Shown: piece by piece, positions 51,933 through 61,673 of the stretch
How positions within the stretch are numbered: position 1 is the stretch's first letter
Layout of the letters: the number at the start of each line of letters is the position of its first letter
Origin: CAVALG01 sp045576295
Lineage (GTDB): Bacteria > Bacillota > Clostridia > Oscillospirales > Acutalibacteraceae
Length of the DNA stretch: 64,000 nt
Assembly: GCA_045576295.1 (NCBI GenBank)
Contig: JAZNGF010000021.1
Coordinates: 1 to 64,000, forward strand
Direction: 5' to 3'
Position numbers and translations under genes: made by a program
The notes under the pieces: model-generated
Seen by the model: only the letters and a program-made list of their open reading frames with translations
Database searches by the model: none
Told to the model about the DNA's origin: nothing

Positions 51933-54656
51933 TTATTCTTTTCCGCAGCAGCGCTTGTATTTTAAGCCACTGCCACAGGGGCACAGGGCGTTTTTGCTAA
52001 CGGTGCCCTTGCCGCGAACGGTTTTTGCGCCTTCGCCTGTGCCTGTTTCTTCGGCAACCTTTTCGCGTTTGATTTCTTCGTTTTTGCGAACGCGAACGCT
52101 CATAATCATTCTTGCGGTTTCTTCGCGGATTGATTCGGTCATTGCGTTAAAGCGGTCGCACCCTTGGTTGCGGTATTCCCTAACAGGGTCGTGCTGGCCG
52201 TAGGCAACAAGGCCGATTCCCTTGCGCATTTCGTCCATCGCGTCGATATGGTCCATCCAGTGCGAGTCAACCGTTTTAAGCAGAACAACGCGCTCAATTT
52301 CGCGCATAAGTTCTTCGCCGTATTCTTCTTCGCGCGCGGCGTAAATTTCATCAACGCGCGCCTTTAGGCTTTCGGCAACCTCCTCGCGTGAGGTGCTTTC
52401 AAGCTCTTTAACTGTAAAGCGCAGGTCGTCATCACGTGTAACCCAACCCTTTAAATAGCTACGCAGTCCATCAAGGTTCCAATCGTCGTGAACGGCGGTG
52501 TCGCCAAGGTATCTTGTGCAGGCGTCGTCAATGCAATCGTAAACCATATTAAGAACCGATGCTTTAATGTCTTTACCGTCGAGCACGTCGTTACGTTGCT
52601 TGTAAATAAGCTCGCGTTGGTTGTTCATAACGTCGTCGTATTCAAGAACGCTTTTGCGTATTGCAAAGTTGCGCGCTTCAATCTTTTGTTGTGCGTTTTC
52701 AATAGATTTTGCCAAAATGCTAATCTCAAGCGGCATATTTTCATCAACCTTAAGAGCGCCCATCATATTATAAATGCGCTCGCCGCCAAACAGCCTCATA
52801 AGGTCGTCTTCAAGTGAAATATAGAACTTGGTTTCGCCCGGGTCGCCCTGCCTTCCTGCACGGCCCCTTAACTGGTTATCTATTCGGCGTGATTCGTGCC
52901 TTTCGGTGCCTATAATGTAAAGGCCGCCTGCCGCCCTAACCTGCTCGGCTTCGGGGCGGATTTGCTCTTTGAATTTTTCGTTTGCTTCGGTAAATTCGGC
53001 GCGTGCTTTTAAAATATCTTCGTTATCGGTTTCAGAAAAACCTGTTGCTTCGTTAATAAGCTCTTCGGTGTACCCCATTTTGCGAAGCTCGGCTTTTGCA
53101 AGATATTCCGAGTTACCGCCAAGCATAATATCGGTTCCGCGGCCTGCCATGTTGGTGGCAATTGTAACGGCATCGAGTTTACCTGCCTGGGCTATAATTT
53201 CGGCTTCCTTTTCGTGGAACTTGGCGTTAAGAACGTTATGCTTAATTCCGCGCTTTCTAAGAAGTGTGCTTAAAAATTCGCTGGTTTCAATGGTTATTGT
53301 GCCAACAAGTATGGGCTGGTGAGCCGCGTGGTGCGCCTCAATATCGTTAATAACTGCCTCAAATTTGGCTTTAAGGGTTTTATAAACAACATCGGTTTCA
53401 TCGCGCCTTATAAGCGGGCGGTTGGTGGGGATTTCAATAACATCAAGCTTGTAAATTTCCCTGAATTCCATTTCTTCGGTCATTGCGGTTCCGGTCATAC
53501 CCGAAATTTTGTTGTAAAGCCTGAAGAAGTTCTGGAATGTAATGGTTGCAAGGGTTTTTGATTCGTGCGCAATTTTAATCTTTTCCTTGGCTTCAATAGC
53601 CTGGTGAAGGCCTTCGTTGTAACGGCGGCCTATCATAAGGCGGCCTGTGAATTCATCAACAATGATAACCTCGTTGTCTTTAACCACATAGTCAACATCG
53701 CGCTTCATAATGCCGTGCGCCTTAATTGCTTGCTGAACGTGGTGCGCGATTTGAAGGTTTTCAGGGTCGTTAATATTATCAATCCCAAAGAAGCCCTGAA
53801 CCTTTTCAACACCGCTTGGTGTGAGTGTGCAGGTTTTGGCCTTTTCATCAACAACATAGTCACCGTCGAATTCCTGCTGTTCATCGGTTAACTTATTGTT
53901 AACTTCGGTAACAACAGATTTTTTAAGCCTTCTTGCAATCTGGTCGGCGCGGTCATAAAGTTCGTTTGCCTTTTCGCCGCGGCCCGAAATAATAAGCGGG
54001 GTTCTCGCTTCGTCGATAAGAATTGAGTCAACCTCGTCGATTATAGCAAAGCTGTGCCCGCGCTGAACGCGGCCGGTGCTTTCAACAACCATGTTATCGC
54101 GAAGATAGTCGAACCCTAATTCGTTGTTGGTGCAGTAGGTAATATCGGCGTTGTATGATTCGCGCTTTTCTTCGGGTTGCATTCCGGGAACTATAAGCCC
54201 AACCGTGAGCCCCAAGAACTTATAAACCTTGCCCATCCATTCGCTGTCGCGGCGGGCGAGGTAATCGTTAACCGTTACAATGTGAACGCCGTTGCCTGCA
54301 AGGGCGTTAAGGTAGGCGGGCAGTGTTGCCACAAGGGTTTTACCTTCACCTGTTTTCATTTCGGCAATGCGGCCTTGGTGCAAAACTATACCGCCCAAAA
54401 TCTGAACGGGGAAGTGCTTCATCCCAAGCACGCGCCAAGCGGCTTCGCGGCAGGTGGCGAATGCTTCGGGCAAAATATCATCAAGGGTTTCGCCGCCGTT
54501 TAACCTTTCTTTAAGTGCGGGTGTCATTGATTTGAGCTCTGCATCGCTCATTTTAGAAAATTTTTCATCAAGGCTTAAAACCTTTTGCTGCAAAGGGGTT
54601 ATTCTTTTTATTTCTTTTTCGCTGTAGTTGCCGAAAAGTTTTGTTAAAAATCCCAT
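51933..54656 (-). CDS. secA: preprotein translocase ATPase SecA
   Basis: 907 residues, full length. Nucleotide-binding motifs MKTGEGKTLVATLP (Walker A) and FAIIDEVDSILIDEARTPLIISG, helicase-like NMAGRGTDIMLGG and RRIDNQLRGRAGRQGDPG, and a C-terminal zinc-binding tail CPCGSGLKYKRCCG that contacts SecB or the ribosome in relatives. Drives protein export through SecYEG. ATG has AAGGAGC. It follows the YibE/F gene after 15 bases, and its stop is only 7 bases from the -35 of the aro promoter, with no terminator between. Confidence 0.97.
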   Translation of the reverse strand: MGFLTKLFGNYSEKEIKRITPLQQKVLSLDEKFSKMSDAELKSMTPALKERLNGGETLDDILPEAFATCREAAWRVLGMKHFPVQILGGIVLHQGRIAEMKTGEGKTLVATLPAYLNALAGNGVHIVTVNDYLARRDSEWMGKVYKFLGLTVGLIVPGMQPEEKRESYNADITYCTNNELGFDYLRDNMVVESTGRVQRGHSFAIIDEVDSILIDEARTPLIISGRGEKANELYDRADQIARRLKKSVVTEVNNKLTDEQQEFDGDYVVDEKAKTCTLTPSGVEKVQGFFGIDNINDPENLQIAHHVQQAIKAHGIMKRDVDYVVKDNEVIIVDEFTGRLMIGRRYNEGLHQAIEAKEKIKIAHESKTLATITFQNFFRLYNKISGMTGTAMTEEMEFREIYKLDVIEIPTNRPLIRRDETDVVYKTLKAKFEAVINDIEAHHAAHQPILVGTITIETSEFLSTLLRKRGIKHNVLNAKFHEKEAEIIAQAGKLDAVTIATNMAGRGTDIMLGGNSEYLAKAELRKMGYTEELINEATGFSETDNEDILKARAEFTEANEKFKEQIRPEAEQVRAAGGLYIIGTERHESRRIDNQLRGRAGRQGDPGETKFYISLEDDLMRLFGGERIYNMMGALKVDENMPLEISILAKSIENAQQKIEARNFAIRKSVLEYDDVMNNQRELIYKQRNDVLDGKDIKASVLNMVYDCIDDACTRYLGDTAVHDDWNLDGLRSYLKGWVTRDDDLRFTVKELESTSREEVAESLKARVDEIYAAREEEYGEELMREIERVVLLKTVDSHWMDHIDAMDEMRKGIGLVAYGQHDPVREYRNQGCDRFNAMTESIREETARMIMSVRVRKNEEIKREKVAEETGTGEGAKTVRGKGTVSKNALCPCGSGLKYKRCCGKE

Positions 54657-54671
54657 TCTAAATTGCTCCTT

Positions 54672-55802
54672 TTATTTCTTTACGGGTGCGGCGGCCTTTG
54701 GTGCAATGCCAAGGCTTAAAAGTATTGCCGCTAATATTATTGTTATAACGCATATTGCAAACGATATAACAATCGTGCACAGCGCGTAGATAACGTATTC
54801 ATTATTAATAATTGCCGTGAACGAGCGGCAGTTTGAGTAAATCATGCCTAAAATAGGGGTAATGCCTAAAGCAAAAACGGCTAAGATGTTTCCAAGGCTG
54901 CCAACGCAGCGGCTGAAAAGCGCGCTTGCAAGCGCATAGAATTTTGCAAAACCGTGAGCCTCGTTTGCGGCTGCTGTGTTGAGCCTTGCAAAATATTTGC
55001 TAACCTGAGCCGAGAATATAACGCCAATTGTAACGCTTGCGGCAATAACCGCAGCCTTATCGTTTGAATAAACATAATAATCGTTAGTGGCTGTCGAATT
55101 GAAAATAGACAGGTCGAACGAGTTTGAAAGGCTTATAAGTGAAACAAGCCCCCACGACACAAGCGCCGAAACGGCGGAGGCAGCAACGCTGAAAATAAAG
55201 CCAAAAATCGAAGCCGAAGGGCTCTTCACAGATAAAAGGTTCGAAGCGGCCGCCATTACCAAAACGGCGAAACAAACGCATAAAAATGTGTGCGACCCTG
55301 TAATGCAGGGTGTAACAACCAATATAAGAACCGCAAAACACAGGCAAAGTGTTTTTAATAAAAACGGCAGCCCTTTGATTTGCGCTAAAAGTATTGAAAT
55401 AATAAGAATTGAAAGAGCCAAAACGATAAGCATATCGGTTTTAACAAAATCAATAAATATTCCGTAATAGCCTGTTGCGCCGTCGGGTGTGTGCATAATA
55501 ACTATTTTATCACCCTTGTGCATATCAACATTGTTTCGTCCATCGTGAGAAGTGTATTCCTGAATAACCTGCTTTTCTTCTTCGGCGTTTTTAATTTTAA
55601 CGCTCGCGGTTATGGTTGTGATGGTGTCGTTCCCCGAACCGATAGAATATTTTTCGTTAGATAAAATTTTGCTAACTGTGCCTATTTCGTATTTGTTAAG
55701 CGTGCTTTTGTCGGTTTTGTCGGTGGTTCCTAACTTAAACCCAACAACCAAAATAAGCGCAATGGCAACAAAGGTTATAAAGGGTATGTACCTTGTTTTC
55801 AT
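54672..55802 (-). CDS. YibE/F family membrane protein
   Basis: 376 residues: N-terminal membrane anchor (RYIPFITFVAIALILVVGFKLG), an extracytoplasmic beta-barrel-like part (about 25-125; EQVVTVSK-type EIGTVSKILSNEKY, DKIVIMHTPDGATGYYG) and about seven to eight membrane segments (TMs to the end), as in YibE/F proteins of Bacillota. Function unknown; transport is suspected. Start ATG 55802 is supported by the promoter, which lies inside any longer reading. Likely operon with secA. Confidence 0.85.
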   Translation of the reverse strand: MKTRYIPFITFVAIALILVVGFKLGTTDKTDKSTLNKYEIGTVSKILSNEKYSIGSGNDTITTITASVKIKNAEEEKQVIQEYTSHDGRNNVDMHKGDKIVIMHTPDGATGYYGIFIDFVKTDMLIVLALSILIISILLAQIKGLPFLLKTLCLCFAVLILVVTPCITGSHTFLCVCFAVLVMAAASNLLSVKSPSASIFGFIFSVAASAVSALVSWGLVSLISLSNSFDLSIFNSTATNDYYVYSNDKAAVIAASVTIGVIFSAQVSKYFARLNTAAANEAHGFAKFYALASALFSRCVGSLGNILAVFALGITPILGMIYSNCRSFTAIINNEYVIYALCTIVISFAICVITIILAAILLSLGIAPKAAAPVKK

Positions 55803-55890
55803 AAAATTTAAAACATTCCTTTCTTGGCTGCAAAAACACTTTGTGTAGGGCAGTGAAAATATTGATTTTATTTCATTATATACAAAGTTA

Positions 55891-55919
55891 ATTTTACCAC
55901 CGAAAACCTTCCGTGTCAA
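55891..55919 (-). promoter_or_regulatory. sigma-A promoter for yibE-secA
   Basis: Minus-strand TTGACA (55914-55919), 17-base spacer, TAAAAT (55891-55896). Confidence 0.8.
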
Positions 55920-55948
55920 TCATTATAAGATTAACAAAGGGTTAACAA

Positions 55949-55973
55949 AATGCGCCGCTAAAAGCGGCGCATT
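55949..55973 (-). terminator. intrinsic terminator after P-loop ATPase gene
   Basis: A perfect stem AATGCGCCGCT / AGCGGCGCATT (55949-55959 with 55963-55973) with a 3-base loop. On the minus strand it is followed by TTTTGTT. Confidence 0.75.
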
Positions 55974-56028
55974 GAGCAATTAAATATGTGGGGGCTTTAA
56001 GTTTTGGCCCGCGTTTAAATTTTTTGTT

Positions 56029-57126
56029 TTAGTTATATGTGGGGAGTGAATCAATGTCGGCTATTATTTCTTTGCAAAGGCTATCCACCTTAGTAAAATC
56101 AACCGCATCAATGTATTTTTCTTCAAGGCGGTCGTGAAGCTGCTTGCAACCGCGCATGGTTGTGAAGATAGATTCGTTTATCTCGCTCGCCGCGCGGCGA
56201 TTAAAGGCAATTCTTTCGCGGTGCTCGGCCTCTCTCTCGGTGTTTAAAAAGCGCTTTGCGTGAATTTTTTTCACCACTGCGCCTGTTGGCTCTTCCCCGT
56301 CGGCGGTTATTAAAGCCGTTCTCGCTTCGGGGATTATAATGTGCCGCAGTGCTCTTTCGGGCGTTAACGGGTCGGGGCAGGTTATAATGTTATAGCCCCT
56401 TTTCAGCGCCTCGGTTCTAATTTTTTTAACAATAAGGTTTGAAACAACGCAGTTTTTGTCGCAAATTGCCGTTATGTTATCGGCAAGCATCCCTGCAGTA
56501 TCTTTAAAGAACACATTTCCCTTTGTTGTAAGCCCGTCTAAAAAGGCTATCATTTCACGGGCATTGCCTTGGGGCTGTTCTTTAAAATGCTTTTTGGCGA
56601 ACGATGTGCAAAAAGCATCGATTTTCCCTGTTAAAACAGCAGGGGTAACAAGCTTCGTCGTGTCGTTTTTCAGTGCCGCCGTAACCGCGGTGTAACGGTA
56701 AACTCGGCGGTAAAGCGCGCTTATTGAATCGTTTATTTCTGCAATTTCTGTGCGCCTTTTTCTGAGCTTTGAAAAATCAAAGCAGTCGCCTATGTTAACA
56801 ATTCGCTCAGCGGCGCCAATATACTTCCCTTCAACAACGTGGGGCGCGGTGCCATCCATAATTATTATGCGTTTTTGGGGAAGCATTACCGCGTCGAGTG
56901 AATCAGGGTCGCCCGTGCAGGGGCTTAAAATAACCTGAAGCCCTTTATCGGCCGCACGCATAGCTGCTTTTTTCATAAAGGTTGATTTCCCTGTTCCAGG
57001 TCCTCCTTTTATAATGTAAGCAAACCAGCCGCCGCGAATGTTATAAGACTTATCAAAATATGAAACAAATCCGCCCCCTGAATTGCACCCAAGGAAAAAC
57101 TGCGGAAAATCGTTATAATTTATCAA
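56029..57126 (-). CDS. P-loop ATPase of the PRK06851 type
   Basis: About 365 residues with two NTPase-like halves. Walker A GGPGTGKSTFMKKAA is near residue 45, with ILSPCTGDPDSLDAVMLP and IIIMDGTAPHVVEG after it, a pattern I associate with the PRK06851 family of Clostridia ATPases. Role not established; a link to sporulation has been suggested by distribution only. The TTG start at 57126 has GGGAG seven bases upstream; an earlier TTG at 57141 overlaps that site. Divergent from rnpB. Confidence 0.78.
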   Translation of the reverse strand: MINYNDFPQFFLGCNSGGGFVSYFDKSYNIRGGWFAYIIKGGPGTGKSTFMKKAAMRAADKGLQVILSPCTGDPDSLDAVMLPQKRIIIMDGTAPHVVEGKYIGAAERIVNIGDCFDFSKLRKRRTEIAEINDSISALYRRVYRYTAVTAALKNDTTKLVTPAVLTGKIDAFCTSFAKKHFKEQPQGNAREMIAFLDGLTTKGNVFFKDTAGMLADNITAICDKNCVVSNLIVKKIRTEALKRGYNIITCPDPLTPERALRHIIIPEARTALITADGEEPTGAVVKKIHAKRFLNTEREAEHRERIAFNRRAASEINESIFTTMRGCKQLHDRLEEKYIDAVDFTKVDSLCKEIIADIDSLPTYN

Positions 57127-57222
57127 AAAATCAACTCCCAACCAAAAACTCTATAAAATAAGTTTTAACCGCCCTTTTCTTTATATCCTATTCCAAAAAA
57201 ATTTTTATTGATACAAAAACGG

Positions 57223-57251
57223 TTGTGTTTTAGAAAAAAATATAGTATAAT
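57223..57251 (+). promoter_or_regulatory. promoter of rnpB
   Basis: TTGTGT (57223-57228), 17-base spacer, perfect TATAAT (57246-57251), 7 bases before the mature RNA. Confidence 0.75.
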
Positions 57252-57258
57252 TCCATTT

Positions 57259-57590
57259 GCGAGTAAGCTGGGCGGTTGCGCGAATTTATTCGTGAGGAAA
57301 GTCCGAGCTTCATAGGGCAGGGTAGCGGCTAACGGCCGCCGAAGGCGACTTTAGAGATAGTGCAACAGAAATATACCGCCCCCGTTTGGGGGTAAGGGTG
57401 GAAAGGCGAGGTAAGAGCTCACCGGCCGGCAGGAGACTGTGCGGTCCTGTAAACCTTACCCGGAGCAACACCAAGTCCGGCAATACGGTTGCCCGCCGTG
57501 CCGGGAAAGGTGGCTAGAGCCGATCGGCAACGGTCGGTCGAGATAGATAACCGTCTTTAACAGAACTCGGCTTACAGGCTTGCTCGCGTT
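57259..57590 (+). ncRNA. rnpB: RNase P RNA, class A
   Basis: Catalytic RNA of RNase P, which trims tRNA 5' ends. The conserved P4-region GAGGAAAGTCCGAGC (near 57292-57306) and its partner ACAGAACTCGGCTTAC near the 3' end are present. The ends pair (GCGAG 57259-57263 with CTCGC 57583-57587), and the P15-type GGGTGGAAAGGCG-like and GGTAAGAGCTCACC segments are recognisable. A T-run from 57589 closes the transcript. About 330 nucleotides, shorter than the E. coli RNA. Confidence 0.95.
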
Positions 57591-57660
57591 TTTTTGCGTT
57601 ATAAGGGGTGCCCCCCCTTTTTTGCTTATGGGTGGAATTTTAAAAACAACGGAGATTAAG

Positions 57661-58497
57661 ATGTTAGAATGTATTATTGAGGCCGCGATTGACACATTAA
57701 AGTTAACCCCCGTTTTATTTTTAGCCTATTTATTAATGGAATTGCTTGAGCACAAAACAGGCGAAAAAACGCAGGCTCTTATTAAAAAAATGGGGCACTT
57801 AGGCCCGCTTTTCGGCGCGGCTGTTGGCATAATTCCGCAGTGCGGCTTTTCGGGTGCGGCGGCAAGCTTTTATGCCGCAGGGGTTGTTAGCCTTGGAACG
57901 CTCGTTTCGGTATTTTTAGCAACAAGCGATGAAATGCTGCCGCTACTAATATCAGGCGGCGTTTCGGTAACGCTTATTTTAATAATTTTGGGCGTTAAGT
58001 TTTTATCGGGCGTTGTTTTCGGTTTTATAGCCGATTTAGTTTTTAAAAAGAGCGAATTAGAGCGCAGCATTCACGGCATTTGCGAGCGCGAGCATTGCGA
58101 ATGCGAACATCATCTTTTGCGTTCGGTTATTGTTCACACATTAAAAATAATAGCGTTGATTTTTGTGGTATCGGCGGCGCTTGGCCTTATATTCCATTTT
58201 GGCGGAGAGGATGTTTTAGCAGGCCTTTTAAAAGATAGACCCGTGTTAGGCGAAGTTATAGCAGGGCTTGTGGGCTTAATCCCTAACTGTTCTTCAAGCG
58301 TTTTGTTAACAACCCTTTACATTAAAGGCGCAATAAGTTTAGGTGCGCTGATTTCGGGCGTTTCGGTAAACGCAGGGGTTGGGCTGCTTGTGCTATTCAG
58401 AATGAACAAGGGGCTAAAACAAAACCTTAAAATAACGGTTGTTTTATATGTTTTCGGCGTTATAACGGGGCTTCTTGCGGGGCTTATTCCTGTTTGA
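57661..58497 (+). CDS. putative manganese transporter
   Basis: A 278-residue membrane protein built of two related halves, each with a G-[IL]-IP-x-C motif (GIIPQCGFSGAAAS and GLIPNCSSSVLLTT). A His/Cys/Glu-rich cytoplasmic loop lies between them (CEREHCECEHHLL). This matches the 'putative manganese transporter' (ArsP_2-like) family of Bacillota; the metal is by family name, not proven. ATG 57661 has ACGGAG upstream. Positioned between rnpB and a terminator; no Mn riboswitch was seen. Confidence 0.82.
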   Translation: MLECIIEAAIDTLKLTPVLFLAYLLMELLEHKTGEKTQALIKKMGHLGPLFGAAVGIIPQCGFSGAAASFYAAGVVSLGTLVSVFLATSDEMLPLLISGGVSVTLILIILGVKFLSGVVFGFIADLVFKKSELERSIHGICEREHCECEHHLLRSVIVHTLKIIALIFVVSAALGLIFHFGGEDVLAGLLKDRPVLGEVIAGLVGLIPNCSSSVLLTTLYIKGAISLGALISGVSVNAGVGLLVLFRMNKGLKQNLKITVVLYVFGVITGLLAGLIPV

Positions 58498-58501
58498 TTT
58501 A

Positions 58502-58548
58502 AAAAAGCATACCTTTAGGCATAAATCAAGTTTAAAGGTGTGCTTTTT
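58502..58548 (+). terminator. intrinsic terminator after Mn transporter gene
   Basis: AAAAAGCATACCTTTA pairs with TAAAGGTGTGCTTTTT with a central loop, then T-rich sequence. Confidence 0.8.
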
Positions 58549-58660
58549 GTTTAAAAAATTTATACTATGTTAACATATTTTGTATATGGTGGTGCAATAA
58601 TTTAAATGGAAATAATAACCTAAAATTTTGGCACCCGAATTATGAAAGGAACGGTGTTAT

Positions 58661-61333
58661 ATGCTTTCGTTAAAGGGAATAGTTAAAAGCTACAAAACGG
58701 GCGACTTGACCGTGCGCGCGCTTGATGATGTGAGCGTTGATTTTAGAAAGAGCGAGTTTGTTTCGGTTTTAGGTCCATCGGGCTGCGGCAAAACAACATT
58801 ACTTAACATTATCGGCGGGCTCGATAGATATGAAAAGGGCGAAATGTCGATAAATGGGGTTTCAACCAAACAGTATAAAGATAAAGACTGGGACTCATAC
58901 CGCAACCACAGAATAGGCTTTGTGTTCCAAAGCTATAATTTAATTCCCCACCAAACTGTGCTTTCAAACGTTGAACTGGCGCTAACCCTTTCGGGCGTGT
59001 CAAAGGCCGAAAGAAAGCGCCGCGCCATAGAGGTTTTAAACCAGGTTGGCCTTGGCGACCAGCTTAATAAAAAGCCCAACCAAATGTCGGGCGGGCAGAT
59101 GCAGCGCGTTGCCATTGCAAGGGCGCTTGTGAACAACCCCGATATACTGCTGGCCGATGAACCAACAGGCGCGCTTGATAGCGAAACCAGCCTTCAAATA
59201 ATGGAAATACTGCGCTCAATATCGAAAGATAAGCTTATTATTATGGTTACCCACAACCCCGAGCTTGCCGAGCAGTATTCTTCAAGAATAATAAAATTGT
59301 TAGACGGCAAAATAACCGACGATTCGAACCCCTTAAACGATGAAGAACTTGCCGAACTGCGCGCCGAAGAAGATGCGGCAAAGAGCCGCCAAAAGGCTAA
59401 AAGGGGCAAAAAAACGGTTGATGGAAAAACCTCAATGTCGGGCTTTACGGCGCTTTCTCTTAGCCTAAACAATTTAATGACAAAGAAGGCGCGAAGCTTT
59501 TTAACCTCGTTTGCGGGGAGCATTGGCATTATAGGAATTGCGCTTATTTTGTCAATTTCTAACGGAATTCAGGCGTATATCGACAAAACCGAAGAAGAGG
59601 CAGTTTCGAACTACCCAATTATGATTGAAAACACCGCAATGGACTTGAACGCCCTTATGGGAACAATGACTTCGGGCGCGAATGAAAGTTTTGAAAGGGA
59701 AGATGAAACGGTTTATTCGAAAGATGTTACGGTTAATATGATAGAATCGGCAATGACCGGGCTTACAACCAACAACCTTAAAGATTTCAAGGCGTATTTA
59801 GAAGAAAATTACAGCGACATTGAGAATAGCGTTAACGATATTTCATACAACTATTCAACCGTTATGAACGTTTACAAGGCCGACACATCGAACGGTGTTT
59901 ATAAAGTAAACCCAAGCGGCGTTATGGATGCGCTTGGAATGGGCGCGCAGATGCAGCAGCAGTCGGGCGGCGGAATGTCGGCCATGATGTCTAACACCGA
60001 TGTGTGGATGAAGCTTTTAGATAATACCGACGTGCTTGACGCGCAGTATGATGTTATGAAGGGCCGAATGCCCGAAAAGTATAACGAGGTTGTTATAATC
60101 CTTGATGAAAACGGCGACATTACCGACTACACCCTTTATTCGTTAGGGCTTAAAGATTCGGCTGAACTGAAAAATATGATGAAAACCTTTGCCGAAACGG
60201 GCGAGATTGCCAAAGCCGAGCGTTCATCGTATTCTTATGATGAACTTTTAGATCTTAAATTCAAGCTGCTTGTTAACACCGATTATTTCGAAAAGGTTAA
60301 CGGCCGCTGGGTAGACCGAACCGACGATGATATCTATGTTGCTGATAAACTAAACAACGCTATCGAAATAAAGGTTGTAGGGCTTGTAAAACCGTCGGAA
60401 GACGCCGAAATGTCATCATCATCTTACTATGGTATGGTGGGCTATAGAAGCGACCTTATGACCGAGCTTGTAAACAGGGTTAACGAAAGCGAAATAGTTG
60501 CCGACCAAAAAGCCGATGAAACGGTTGATATTTTCACAGGGCTTAAATTTAAAACCGAAGATTCCAAAACCACAATGGAAGATATAAATAATTATATCGC
60601 ATCCCTCCCGGCTGAAGATGCCCAAAAGGCGGCGGGGTATATTGCCAGCATGAGGCAATCGGGCGCGAGCGATGAAAAAATAATCGAAGCCTTTGAAAAA
60701 AGCATGGGCGCGGGCGACGATGTAACGCTTGAGGGCAACTATGAGCTTATGGGTGTTTCAAGCCTTGATGACCCTTCAAGCATTTATATCTATCCGAAAG
60801 ACTTTGAATCGAAAGATGCCGTTTCAGATTTTATTGAAAAATATAACAGCGGCCTTGATGAAAACGAAAAAATTGTTTATAACGATTATATAGGGCTAAT
60901 GCTTTCATCGATAACCATTATAATTAATGCCATAAGCTATGTTTTAATTGCCTTTGTTGGCATATCGCTGGTTGTTTCTTCAATAATGATTGGAATTATA
61001 ACCTATATTTCGGTGCTTGAGCGAACCAAAGAAATTGGTATTCTTCGCAGTATAGGCGCATCGAAACGCGATGTTGCAAGGCTATTCAATGCCGAAGCCT
61101 TAATTTTAGGCTTTATTGCAGGTGCTATTGGCATTGGCGCAACACTTTTATTGTGCATCCCTATAAATTCAATGCTGCACAATATTGCAGAAATAAACGC
61201 AAACGCCGCTTTACCTATAGGCGCGGCTGTAATACTTGTTGCAATAAGTATGTTCTTAACCTTTATTGCAGGGCTTATCCCTTCGCGAATCGCCTCGAAA
61301 AAAGACCCTGTTATAGCGCTAAGAACCGAATAA
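58661..61333 (+). CDS. fused ABC transporter ATPase-permease (MacB/FtsX type)
   Basis: 890 residues. N-terminal LolD-like ATPase (1-about 225): Walker A GPSGCGKTT near 38-46, signature MSGGQMQRVAIARAL, Walker B ILLADEPTGALD, H-loop VTHN. A charged Lys/Glu linker, a first transmembrane helix (about 285-308), a large extracellular region (about 310-740), and three C-terminal membrane helices of the FtsX/MacB fold (about 745-885). ATPase and permease are usually separate chains; the single-chain form is common in Clostridia and Actinobacteria-type VexF-like proteins. Probable role in peptide or lipid extrusion or envelope stress. ATG with AAAGGAAC. Confidence 0.88.
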   Translation: MLSLKGIVKSYKTGDLTVRALDDVSVDFRKSEFVSVLGPSGCGKTTLLNIIGGLDRYEKGEMSINGVSTKQYKDKDWDSYRNHRIGFVFQSYNLIPHQTVLSNVELALTLSGVSKAERKRRAIEVLNQVGLGDQLNKKPNQMSGGQMQRVAIARALVNNPDILLADEPTGALDSETSLQIMEILRSISKDKLIIMVTHNPELAEQYSSRIIKLLDGKITDDSNPLNDEELAELRAEEDAAKSRQKAKRGKKTVDGKTSMSGFTALSLSLNNLMTKKARSFLTSFAGSIGIIGIALILSISNGIQAYIDKTEEEAVSNYPIMIENTAMDLNALMGTMTSGANESFEREDETVYSKDVTVNMIESAMTGLTTNNLKDFKAYLEENYSDIENSVNDISYNYSTVMNVYKADTSNGVYKVNPSGVMDALGMGAQMQQQSGGGMSAMMSNTDVWMKLLDNTDVLDAQYDVMKGRMPEKYNEVVIILDENGDITDYTLYSLGLKDSAELKNMMKTFAETGEIAKAERSSYSYDELLDLKFKLLVNTDYFEKVNGRWVDRTDDDIYVADKLNNAIEIKVVGLVKPSEDAEMSSSSYYGMVGYRSDLMTELVNRVNESEIVADQKADETVDIFTGLKFKTEDSKTTMEDINNYIASLPAEDAQKAAGYIASMRQSGASDEKIIEAFEKSMGAGDDVTLEGNYELMGVSSLDDPSSIYIYPKDFESKDAVSDFIEKYNSGLDENEKIVYNDYIGLMLSSITIIINAISYVLIAFVGISLVVSSIMIGIITYISVLERTKEIGILRSIGASKRDVARLFNAEALILGFIAGAIGIGATLLLCIPINSMLHNIAEINANAALPIGAAVILVAISMFLTFIAGLIPSRIASKKDPVIALRTE

Positions 61334-61338
61334 TAAAC

Positions 61339-61370
61339 AAAACGTGAGTGCCTTTTGGCGCTCACGTTTT
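61339..61370 (+). terminator. intrinsic terminator after ABC transporter gene
   Basis: AAACGTGAGTGCC / TGGCGCTCACGTTT hairpin (one G-C shift) with TTT loop and T-run. Confidence 0.8.
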
Positions 61371-61673
61371 TAGGTTTCAGCTGGTAGATTTATAAAACCA
61401 AAACTGCAAGCCTTCCCCGGTGGGAGAAGGGGAACCGCATAGGCCCCCTTGCCCTAAAGGGGGCTGGCAAAACCGTAGGTTTTGGCTGGGGGATTCTGCG
61501 GTGGATGAGGTGTGTAGCGGCGGGCGCCTATCATACGCCCGTATAAATTCGTGGTTTTGAATTCGCTTTTGTCTATCCTCCGAATTCACGCGGGCGACTA
61601 ATAGTCGCCCCTACAAATTCTGCGTTAGCTATCGGCTACACTGTAGTGGTGGGTGGCCGCAGGTCGCCCCTAC
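61371..61673. repeat. repeat-rich intergenic region
   Basis: No gene. Holds several palindromic pieces of known-looking Clostridia intergenic repeats: CCTTCCCC...GGAGAAGGGG (61402-61422), GCCCCCTTGCCCTAAAGGGGGC (split palindrome, 61442-61465), AAAACCGTAGGTTTTGGC, GGCGGGCG...CGCCCG (61527-61550), GGGCGACTAATAGTCGCCC (61592-61610) and a half copy ending GGTCGCCCCTAC (61660-61671). The last two are the best copies of the GTAGGGGCGAC element found at 4171, 8506 and 43005. The tail overlaps the deoR stop. Confidence 0.7.

Noticed and set aside
57142..57258. Manganese riboswitch in front of the Mn transporter
   Set aside because: The transporter is directly preceded by rnpB; no yybP-ykoY-type motif is seen.
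57456..57695. Minus-strand open frame inside rnpB
   Set aside because: It lies in the conserved 3' half of RNase P RNA and resembles no protein.
61397..61673. Possible CRISPR array
   Set aside because: Palindromic pieces differ in sequence and spacing, and there are no constant repeat units or cas genes.
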